The notes beneath the pieces were generated by a model. It was given only the letters and a program-made list of their open reading frames with translations, had not been told where the DNA came from and searched no databases. This document shows positions 49,296 to 58,715 of a stretch of DNA of 64,000 nt, piece after piece (positions within the stretch are counted from its first letter, which is position 1; every line of letters begins with the position of its first letter). The position numbers and the translations under genes were made by a program. Origin of the DNA: Pseudoscleropodium purum. Taxonomy: Eukaryota > Streptophyta > Bryopsida > Hypnales > Brachytheciaceae. Location of the stretch: assembly GCA_963969395.1 (NCBI GenBank), contig OZ017802.1:20801410-20865409 (forward strand), read 5' to 3'.

Positions 49296-50954
49296 ATGCT
49301 GCCGCTACGTAGGTCGAGACAAGCGAGTCCCTCTGGAGGCGAGGTGAAGCTCCGGAAAGTCATTCCGGTTATTCCCTCCACAGAGCCGGAAAAGTCTCAA
49401 CTCATGGAGGATCTCAAATCCATGGGTTGCCTCGGGTTTGCCGAGAAACCCTGGGGTTTTAGGGAGGAGAGAATGGTCAAGGAGCTCCTCGGAACGCTGT
49501 TCAATCAGTTTGACAACACCGTGAGAGGAACTCCCGTCAGCTGGAACGAGGGAATGTGGAGAGGGGTTTACGGTTTCCGGGCAGGAGGTTTAGGGATGGC
49601 GAACCGGAAGGATGAGTTTGTCCGAGAGAAGTTCCAGGGAGCTGTCAACCCAAAGGACGGATACGCGGTCGAGGATTGCGTGGATGACCGAGACCGTCGG
49701 CTCCTGCAATTTCTGGTTCCGGTTCTTCACCCGGAAAAGCCGACCAGGGTGACGATCACCCTCGGCAACACCATTTTCGGTGCCCTCAGTGGTACCCGGA
49801 AAGTGGACTGGGCACGGATCATTTCCGATCTCGTGGCCCAGCTCGTTAGTAGGGTTGGAAAGAAAAGGGCCACTCCAGTGTGCCCTTACCTCTTCCACCT
49901 CTATCGGGAACACCAAGTCCTCACCGACATGGAGGAGAAGGTGTGGAAGACTTAGGAAGTCCTCCTGAAGTATGGGGAGTCGGAGACGGATGACGAGGCC
50001 GAATCCGATTCCGGGTCAGACCGGGAGTCCAGCGAGGAAGAGGAGGAGCCGATGCCGCCGATCAAGCGACAGAAGTTGACGCCTCCATACAAGCGCGGGA
50101 CGCCTCCCGGTCAAGACAGACCGGCCCCGGAAGAGAAACCGGAAGCCGAGAAGACCGTTTCCGGGGGAGACCCGGATATGCAAGATCCGTTCAACGGTCT
50201 GATCAACGTCCTCTGCAACATCAGGGCGGATTGGGAGGTCAAGCACAGGACGCTTGAGGCGATCGGCAAGTTGGTGGGTGCGGCGCCGGACAGCAAATTG
50301 GCGGAACAAGTGGCGGAGTGCATCACGAATCCGGAAGAAACCCGGAAGCAGGAAGCAGAGATTCGCCGGTTGCAGGAGGAGGTGGATAAACTGAAGGCAA
50401 CTCTTTTTGCTTATCAGGAAGACGTGACGGCCGCCCGGGAGATGGCGGAGGAGACTCGGAAGATAGCCGAGCAGATCAAGGAGGTCCTGGGAGAGACCGG
50501 AACGGCCGCCGCCAAAGCGAAGCTCTTCGACGAGAAGATCCACGAAGAGAAGAAACTATCCGGTTCCCGGATGGTCCGGATTCTCGCCGACTTCGCTGAG
50601 CAGGTGGAGACGGCAATGGTGGAGGGGCGGAAGGCTGCGGACTGGATTGAGGAGAGCAGCCGGAAGCTGACTGGAGCGACGTGCGACAAAGGTATTCATC
50701 TTTCGGACATCTCTCTACCGGATCTCTTTCCGGACGCAACCATTCAGAAGGATAGGAAGGATTGGACTCCTGAGTCCAAGAAGTCTGCACGGACTGGGAC
50801 TCCGGGCACGAGACCAGATATCACCATCGACCTGGAGTCTCCACCCGGATCTAATCCTACGGAGGGGGAACGGGTCCGGAATTTGAGTGAAGTCTTCGAG
50901 GAGCTAGTCCCGGAGGTCGGAAGCCCGACGATAGGATCTAGAGTTGTAGGGTAG
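49296..50954 (+). pseudogene. Gag-like or unknown transposon protein, one ORF split by TAG
   Basis: The reading frame runs from ATG 49296 to the stop at 50952-50954, broken only by an in-frame TAG at 49953-49955. The first part (219 codons) is a compact, presumably globular domain containing KSMGCLGFAEKPWGFREERM, FNQFDNTVRGTPVSWNEGMW, and CPYLFHLYREHQVLTDMEE near its end. The second part begins with a very acidic Ser/Glu/Asp stretch, then KRQKL, a Pro-rich linker and a long heptad coiled coil (EAEIRRLQEEVDKLKATLF and following), ending in a Ser/Pro-rich tail. Domain order (globular, acidic, coiled coil) resembles structural proteins of plant retroelements, but I recognise no zinc knuckle, protease, RT or integrase. 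The TAG may be a mutation or a readthrough site. No function is assigned. Confidence 0.6.
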
Positions 50955-51104
50955 ACAGGATTTTGGATTTCAGTTAGGAGTAGGAGCGGATCCGGATCCG
51001 GATCCGGCTCAACAGTATTAGGTTAGCCGGAAGTTAGATTAGGATGGCGGCGGACCCCCACGGGTTTTCCGCTCTTTTTTGTGCTTTTAGGGTTTTTACC
51101 CTTT

Positions 51105-51114
51105 GTATATAAAT
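51105..51114 (+). promoter_or_regulatory. Second TATA-like site near the element's 3' end
   Basis: gtatataaat lies about 1 kb before the right end and is followed by a pyrimidine-rich stretch (51165-51205). In an LTR interpretation this would be the promoter at the U3/R boundary. Confidence 0.4.
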
Positions 51115-52720
51115 CGGTTCCTGAGAGGGGAACTGGGAGTTTTTTCATTTTGCAAACTTCTTGTACCTTTCTCTTCTCCTCATTGTGTATCTCTCTCCAG
51201 CGCGACAGGATTGTATGATGTGGAGTTAGGATAGTACGAGCCGGTTTGCGAATGATTTCTCCCCTTGGTGTTTCTTTTCCGATCCAAGGTGCATGTGAGT
51301 AGATATCGAAGAGTTGGGAGTGAACTTAGTTCCTCAGCACGTCTAGAGTTTGAGATTCCGGGTGAGAAAGCCGTTGTTAGGCTAGGCGGGTAGGGAGGGA
51401 TTCCTTAGCTGCGCTAGAACTCCCGGGTGGGAAATCCGGTCGAGTGTCCGATCTCCTGTGAGGTCTCACCACCCGTATGGGTAACGGAAGAACTTTAGTT
51501 GATGTTGGAACGGACGGGTGCACTTGTAACCACCTGTCTTCGCACGGATCGGAAGTAGCATCAAGGTCGTTGTAGTACGAGAGGATCGAGTGTGGGGTCT
51601 TTGTGTGACCTACAACCCGGATTGCTATCTGGGTTGTTGTGAAGGACCAAACCGGATCCGGATTAGCTTAGGATTTTAGGAAGTAGGACAGTGGGTCTTC
51701 AGCCACTATAAGTCACAGAAGGAGTGGTGGGCCTACCACTCTCAAATGTAAGCGGCGACCCCTCTGATGGTGAAACAGAGGCAAAACTAAACCGGATAGG
51801 ATTACGGATACAGGATGACCATCCCGACCGGATTGGTCAGGATGGATTTCCAGGATCGAAAGTTGTGAGATCCTGGGATTTGGGTATTTGTATGGACCGG
51901 ATAGTAAGTAGGACCGGAAGAAGGAGTAATCCGGTCTGTAGTTATCCGGTGTGGTGGTATTTCTGGTTCTAGATCTAGGACCGGAAAGTAAGATTGGGAT
52001 ACTGACTTAGCTTAACTGCTTAATAGAGCTAGATACTTCACAGGATCTCGTGGGTTCGATCTTTAGAGTCACTTAGTTATACTCTAGAGCGATTTTTGTG
52101 AGTATAATGGGGAATTGACCTGCCCTGTGCTGCGACAACTATCATGAGCAAGGTTGACACGACGTTCGGATGCGGACGCTGTGTCCGCAGCGTCCGCTGA
52201 CATTCGTGGTCCCCGCGGACGCAACGTCCGTCGGGACCGCCCCGTCCGCCTGTCACCCTGTCCGCCCTGTCCGCTTTGACGGCCCTATTTCCCCCGACCG
52301 CCATACCCAAACTGCCCCGCGGTTACTCCCTTAATCTTTAAACAATTAAATGTTAAATGAAGTGCAATGGTTCGCGATTTGTCATTAAAACAATGTCTCT
52401 TATAAGTTGAAAGATTATAAAGTTTGACCATGAGTCCATGATAGTCTTGAAACTATGAAAAAATTCCAATTCATTTTCAAAAGGCAAACTAAAAAAGTTT
52501 GTGACTTCAAATATATATATATACTATTTAAAAAATCGAGATCAACACAAATACAAACATAATCAATATGGGCAAAATATATTGAATTTAATATAGAATA
52601 TCATACATTGTGCACATTTGGCTAATTGCATATATAATTTTTTTCATTCCAACTCTATATTTCTAAACTAATTTTTAATGCCTATATAACCTATTTAACT
52701 ACTATTTCTGTACTACCAAT

Positions 52721-54242
52721 CTAATATAAATGGCGGAAATGTTCATCTGACATTGGCCAACGATATGTATTAGAAAATCGCGTAATCACATGGGCCAAAC
52801 TAGTATTTTCATCGTCAGTCTTCGAAGAAATGCGCTTCAAGTAAGCATAAAACACTTTTGCAAAGTCATGAAAGGCAAATTGTGTCGCACTAGGTGTTTT
52901 AAGTAGCAAGTTGAAATACGCCTCTGACATGTTGTTTCCATTCATCCGCCGAGCAATTTTTCGAATGGCATACTCTTCCGACTTACGTGAATACATCGGA
53001 ATGACTTCCACATCTGCACCTGCTTTATGCAAATATGCAATATGTGGATCCACCCACCATCTCCTCTACAAAGTCTGTTTCATCTCATCTGCTGATGTGA
53101 ATGTGTACAAAGCCTTCATTGGCTGAGAAGCTAAGGTGGTCATACCCCAATCGCAAACTCCAATGTACACACGTGACTCATATTCTGGAAAATGCAACAA
53201 GATGTTGTCCGGAGAAAGATCATTGTGCAAATGTCCAGCAAGATGCACTGCATACATTATATGCATAAAGGCCCATGTTAGCTCCGTGCGCTTCTTCCGA
53301 TATCGCCCTAAACGGTGAACTTTTACAACCTCCTCTTCGGTTGGATTCGTATACATCAAACGGATTTGAATGTTGTCTGGAAAGTCCTTATCCATATTCA
53401 ACATTTGTCGAAGAGTTCCACCATTCCACCGTTCCACCAATACACATAACCTTTACACGTCGTTCCGTGCACCGCAGCAAACCGTATCACACCCACGTAT
53501 GGAATTTGAACAACCATTGATTCGTTTTGATGTTCTAACTTTGCAAGATCGGGTCGAGTTTGGTGGTGAATGGATTTCTTTGCCGCGAACTCCCAATAAG
53601 AAAATACTCCTAGACATCCTTCAATACGGACCTTTCGAATCGTTGCATATTCACCTCTCATCTTTCTATCATCAACAGCAATCACGCGTGTTGTATCTAG
53701 AAGTGCTATTAGGTGCCGTTTGGTCCTTTCCGTTTCAGCAACTCCATCATTGCTTTTCCACCAAGCAATTGAACCAACTCGATTGTGCTTTTTGGCGAAT
53801 GGAGCACATCGCCCCCTAAATAAGTCCGCTTTCAGAATCACTTCTTCAAACTGGGCGTCATTGGGTCGATATTCCTTGCCATATTTAACCAAAATGACTT
53901 TGGAATTCCACAAAGCGTCATGAACCTTGTTCTCCAAACATTTGGTGAAGTGCGCTTTATCCATTTCGTCATGCCACTTCGGAACATTCAATGCATTCAA
54001 CAACATCTGTGTCATGTCTACCTTGAATTTAGACACGCACTCCTCTTGATATCTGATGTACTTATTGTCTAAAGACAATGTTGTTTCCGATTCATAAAAT
54101 TGAACGATGCGCTCGATCATGAATTTTTTGCATTTCTCCGAAGGACTTTGGCGAGCTACCTCCAAGTTTGATGGTCCCCCTCCAAGTTTGATGGTCCCTC
54201 TCCATGTTTAAGCTTCGCAACCTTCTTCTTCCCCTTCGTCAT
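52721..54242 (-). pseudogene. Protein-kinase-like gene carried inside the hAT element, broken
   Basis: The likely ATG is at 54240-54242 (MTKGKKKVAKLKHG, basic start). The N-terminal half (about 53440-54160) has no motif I can name until a glycine-loop-like GEYATIRKV followed by FAAKK, the expected Lys. A hinge-like VERWNGGTLRQML follows. The catalytic loop is HNDLSPDNILLHF (HRD Arg replaced by Asn; Asp and Asn kept), then CDWG in place of DFG and RWWVDPH near the APE position. This is a divergent eukaryotic protein-kinase fold; activity is uncertain. Lesions: a 20-bp tandem duplication at 54161-54200 shifts frame after the first ~21 codons; a one-base loss near 53440 shifts frame at the hinge; TAG at 53066-53068 interrupts before the C-lobe. 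It points away from the transposase gene. Whether it is a captured host gene or a regular passenger of this hAT family is open. Confidence 0.75.
54161..54200. repeat. 20-bp tandem duplication in the kinase-like gene
   Basis: tccaagtttgatggtccccc is followed directly by tccaagtttgatggtccctc. Because 20 is not a multiple of three, the duplication alone breaks the reading frame. Confidence 0.9.
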
Positions 54243-54437
54243 CGTGACAAATGAAACTGATATAGATGAAATTTTCTAATTTAAATGTGAATTCCATGCG
54301 CAAATGTTAAAAAAATTAACAACAAGGGGGCCCCAATAAATCACTCTTGCCTTGCCTAGGAAAGGAGCCAATGGAGGATGAACTACCAAGCTCTCCGCTC
54401 CACCTTGCATTCACAAGGGGCAAAGCAAAAGTGACAA

Positions 54438-55120
54438 TGCGGACGGCCCGTCCGCCCCATCGGACGGCCCTAAACCGTCCGCCCGATTGGACGGGCCGGG
54501 GGTGGCGGACGGATCGGCCGTCCGCCTCCCCGAAACCCTAGAGCCCCGTCCGCCCAATCGGATGGCCACGGGCGGACAAATTTGGCGTCCGCTCGATCGG
54601 ACGGGCAGGGCCGGACGGCCTGTCCGCCCCATTGGACGGCCCCAAACCGACCGCCCAATCGGACGGTCCGGTGGGGGCGAACGCATCGGCCGTAACCGGG
54701 CGGACGGGTATCGGGGCGGACGGGGCAGATAGGGCAAACGCCGGATCCGACGGACAAGGCGGACGGAGGACAGGGCGGACGGGTATCGGGGCGGACGAGA
54801 CGGACAGGGCGGACGCCGGATCGGACGGACAAGGCGGACGGGTATTAGGGCGGACGGGATGGACAAGGCGGACAGGTATCGGGGCAGACGGGGCAGACAG
54901 GGCGGACGCTGGATCGGACGGACAAGGCAGACGGAGGATGGGACGGACGGGGCGGATGCCGGATCAGACGAACAAGGCAGATGGGTATCAGGGCGGATGG
55001 GGCGAACGGGGCGGACAGGGCGGACAGCGGACAAGTATTGGGGCGGACGGGGGTCTGGGCGGATGGGATGGACGGGTACGAGGGCGGACGGGGCGGTTTG
55101 GCCCTGAAGCGCTCCGACGT
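54438..55120. repeat. GC-rich minisatellite of GGGCGGACGG type
   Basis: About 680 bp of short variable units (ggcggacgg, ggacagggcgg, gatcggacggacaaggcgg). The first third reads as CCGTCCGCCC (opposite strand sense) and the rest as GGGCGGACGG. Long Arg/Gly/Asp- and Pro/Arg-rich frames across it on both strands are repeat artefacts. The motif is the same one found near the ends of the hAT family. Confidence 0.9.
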
Positions 55121-55124
55121 CCAT

Positions 55125-57898
55125 ATTTTGCACGATAAACAGAGGTCTTCATGGCACTGTATAGTCCAACTAACTTTTCATTCATTTAATGTAAAATTTG
55201 AAATTAAAAAAGGTAGCCTTCCTTTATGACCAAATTTATGAATTTTTGGTAAATGATATTTTTGTACAAAGATATGAGCTAAAATGTGCAAAAATTCACG
55301 AAAGGATTGCGACGTTTAATATATGTACCCAAATATTCACGTTGCATTGTGTATAAAGCAATTGTAAGAAGGTAGTTGAATAAAAATTCTACTATTAAAT
55401 TGAATTAGTTGACGTCTAATCACTTAGTAAACCGCTAAATGTCCAAATCTTTGCAAGTGTGTTTTGGCTATCGAAAAAAAGCATGGACTTATACTCTTAT
55501 AGTTATCCCCAATGAAGCAAATTGTTCTTTTTTCAAAATCTAACAGTATAGATGTTTAACCTCTAAAGTTCTTTTCACTAAAAACACTTCAAAACTGCCA
55601 TTAGTAGTGCAAATACCAAGTCTTAGAAGAAAAATACTTTTGGGCATATGTAACCGTAGCATCTTGTAGTAAATTAATTGGAAAAGATGTGGAAAAAATT
55701 TTAGACAAATCCACCATTTGGATTGTAAGATATTAGATATTGAGTGTTTGATTTAAGGGGGCTACTCAATTATGTCTATTAATGAACAATTGGTAGGCTA
55801 ACAAACCTAACTTAGCATGTATTTTAATATTTGTTGCAATCGTTTTAGGAATATTATAACATAATACTATTATAATATTCTTATAAATGATATAGTACTA
55901 AATCATTTCAACATCAACAACATTTGAACACAATCTGTCAATCTTGTCTTCCATACTCCTTTAATGATATATATATATAAATATATATACATACATAAAA
56001 TATATTAGATAAATCAACATGAACAAATCAATGATTATGTATTTTATAAATCTATTCTTCATCAATCAAATAAGAGTGCATGTTCAAATATAGACAAAGA
56101 TAGTTTCTCCATTTGTTCCCAAAAAATAGATAAACAAATAGAGAAAGATATGAAGTGAATGTTACTTGGAGAATTGGAGGGAAAGAAATTGAAGTATTCA
56201 ATTGCATTTTATTAAATTGGAAAATTGCATGTGGATGGCATGAATTAATCTTCATAGATGCTAAACTCATACGAGTTGCATTTTAACATTTATGATTTAT
56301 GCAATTGATTGAATTGAAAGCTCTTGTAATTACATTTTCAAATTTTCGATTCAATCATTCAAATTTGCAAGAGTGATTTATGATAGATTTATAACTTTAA
56401 ATGTGAAAGCATTCAATGCCTTTATGCGTTTGTTCATCAATATATTAATTTTAAAATAAATAATATATATTTTTTATAACATATGCATAAACCATTGCAT
56501 TAAAAAAAAAAAAACTAAGAGCCAAGCGAAATAGGCTGGTCAAATGAAGAGAACAAGAGAACAAGAGCCCTACGAGAAAGCAAAGGAAAAAAAAGAAAAT
56601 ATCAAAAGGATTCAAAGGAAGGAGCAAGATGCATTCTTGCAAGACCGTAGAATACATAATGATTTCAAAATCCAAACACAAATATATTTTCTATTTCAAT
56701 GAGAGTCAAAAATGAACTATCCAGCTCTCAAAGATTGTACAATGTATACATTATACAAAATGAACATATAACAGAAAGAGTAGAAGACATCATTTATCAT
56801 GATTGAAAGCTGAAATGATTTTTTCTTTCTATGTAGAATATTTTATGAAATGTAACAATGTATTTAATTATCATAGTAATTGGTAGAAATCTTTGTGCAA
56901 TACATAGAAACAATTTCATTCATGTGGAGTTTTTTCATTTATTTAGGATTAAAATTGAAGTATTATACTCTACAAAGTACAAACTGAAAACAATACCATA
57001 TACTTAAGTTTAAAAGTTTGCAATTGTTTCGTGAATTCATTTTGAAAACTCAAACAAAGAAATATTTTATAATCAATATCTTGTTCATTTGAATCATTTC
57101 AAAATTCGAATTCCAAATTCAATTCCTATTTATAATAGAAATTATGTTTGTCAATTTTTTAGATCTTTAAACAATGAACCCTCTTTTTAAAAATTAATAT
57201 TTAAAAATATCTGAAATAAGAATATTGGAATTACCCTTCAAAATAAATATAGCACATGTATAAGTGTATAATGTAATGTACTCAACCAACTCAAGTAACG
57301 AATTTTTCTATGTTTTTAAGGAAAAATATAGCCATACATGATTTGAAAGTTAAAACATTGATTCTTTTTCTTTGTTTTCAAATTTAATCAAAATTTCATT
57401 AATAAATATAAAAGACTTGATGTTCATTTGAAGATCGTGATGCACTTTTAATGAGAAATCACAACCTTTCATTAAATATCATGAGGTTGAAATCCATTAA
57501 ACTGTTATTCTAATTATGTATTGAGGCCTTTTTAAAAAATTTCATTTGCTTACAATGAAAAAGAAATTGATTATTTCTGCAAAACATTTGATTTTCTAAT
57601 GAACTTTAAAAAAATCCCCACCATCTTCAGATCTTCTCAAAACCTATTTAGAAGGATAATATCAGTAAATAATCCAAACATATTCAACTTAACCACATTC
57701 CCCTCATTCGTAAAACAATTTAGGGGAGAAAAGAAAAGGTTTAGGGCAATTAGGGTATAGGGTTTAGGGTTTACATTTTTTTTTAAAATAAAATGATAAA
57801 TCAATTACATTGATCCTCATTTAGTAGTGATTATTAGGCTGTTTTTTTTTGGAAATGTTACCGCTCTTTTTGAATAATATCGGCCTCATAGGATGCTC
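55125..57898. other. AT-rich filler inside the hAT element
   Basis: No gene. 55430-55750 resembles part of the R1 repeat at 21.55-21.75 kb, so at least some of this interior came from other repeats. An AT microsatellite lies at 55962-55990. A telomere-like ggtttagggtttac lies at 57761-57774. Confidence 0.5.
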
Positions 57899-57903
57899 CA
57901 ATG

Positions 57904-58128
57904 GACAGCTGGGCGGACGCCGTCGGCGGTCAGTGTTTAAGTAGGGCGGTCGGCGTGTCCAAAGCGCGGACGGCTTCGGAAGGCGGACAATGTGGACAGT
58001 CCTGTTCGACCGCCCTGTCCACCGCGTCCGACCGCCCGTCCGACCCGTCTAGCTTGTCTGCCCGACCGCCCCGTCCGCCCACCCTGTCTGACCCATCCGA
58101 CCGGTCCGTCCGCCCGTCCGGGCCGTTG
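57904..58128. repeat. Second GGACG/CGTCC-rich cluster
   Basis: Dense cggacg, cgtccg and ccgcccgtccg motifs, just upstream of the transposase promoter. Unlike the terminal MITE copies it has no CAGGGTTGAC-type end, so it is internal motif expansion and not a separate MITE. Confidence 0.75.
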
Positions 58129-58143
58129 CTTGTTTTTGAATGT

Positions 58144-58188
58144 AAACCCTAAAAATGAACCTTAAATTTTCTGGAGGGGACTATAAAT
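58144..58188 (+). promoter_or_regulatory. Transposase promoter: telo-box and TATA box
   Basis: AAACCCTAAAAA (58144 on) is a plant telo-box-like sequence, and TATAAAT follows at 58182-58188. The original transposase ATG (58436) lies about 250 bp downstream, a plausible leader length. Confidence 0.5.
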
Positions 58189-58471
58189 GTTAGAAGAGAA
58201 GCTTTTGTATTCACTCTCAAAAAACCGAACGCTAAGATTTCTAAGGGCTATGAGCTTCAATTTATTGTGTCTCTTGCTTGGTAATGTATAGTTTGGTGGA
58301 CGGGGGGGCTTTGATTTTCAAAGCTTTGAGTGACTAATTTCATTGATATTGTATACATTGTCATGTTGTGGGTTTCAAATTTAAAACATTCTATTGGTTT
58401 TTTTTGAAATTGAGGTAAAACATACACTTGTCAGTATGGTAGCCAAACCGATAGGGGATTTTTCTCCTTGG

Positions 58472-58715
58472 CAGGGTTGACGAATCTCAACGTCCGCCCC
58501 AAAATAGTGTCCGTTTTTCGGACGTCCAGACGTCCGGACCGCCGTCGGAAAGTGGACGGACGGACCAGATCAGTCCCCGCATTAATCGAACGGCCGTAAT
58601 CGGGCGGATGGACAGGCGGACAAGCGGACGCTGCGTCCGCCGGGACCACAAATGTCAGCGGACGCTGCGGACACAGCGTCCGCGTCCGGACGTTCCGGAC
58701 GTCATGTCAACCCTG
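58472..58715 (-). mobile_element. hAT MITE nested in the transposase gene, 244 bp
   Basis: It starts CAGGGTTGACGAATCTCAAC, ends GTCAACCCTG, and is flanked by perfect 8-bp duplications CTCCTTGG (58464-58471 and 58716-58723). It is inverted relative to the large element: its first bases match the complement of the 62529 end. Insert plus duplication adds 252 bp (84 codons). Confidence 0.95.

Larger units (their letters stand above)
48859..52137 (+). mobile_element. 3.28-kb element with TG...CA ends, 9-bp TIR and 5-bp TSD
   Basis: It starts TGTCGCAGC and ends GCTGCGACA, exact complements. ACTAT lies immediately outside each end (48854-48858 and 52138-52142). TG/CA ends with a 5-bp duplication are typical of integrase-inserted LTR DNA, so this may be a large solo LTR or LARD-type derivative. 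No second LTR copy is seen in the window, and a terminal-inverted-repeat DNA element is not excluded. A CCGGA/TCCGG motif recurs all along it, densest at 48925-49095 and 51640-51985. It carries one long ORF (49296-50954) and two TATA-like sites. Confidence 0.75.

Noticed and set aside
50016..50790. - strand Leu/Arg-rich frames opposite the gag-like ORF
   Set aside because: Shadow frames; the + strand shows an acidic stretch and coiled coil in one continuous frame with an upstream TATA box.
48859..52137. A complete LTR retrotransposon with two LTRs
   Set aside because: The ends and 5-bp duplication fit, but no repeated LTR sequence or RT/integrase could be found inside the unit.
53370..53819. 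149-codon + strand frame opposite the kinase-like gene
   Set aside because: The - strand carries kinase motifs across the same bases; the + strand peptide has no recognisable content.
54411..55138. Long Arg/Pro- and Asp/Arg/Gly-rich open frames on both strands (up to 240 codons)
   Set aside because: They lie wholly in the GGGCGGACGG minisatellite, are open in several frames at once, and consist of short peptide repeats. They are repeat artefacts.
57735..57775. Interstitial telomere tract
   Set aside because: Only two or three TTTAGGG-like units occur, too few for a telomere remnant; noted only as a motif.
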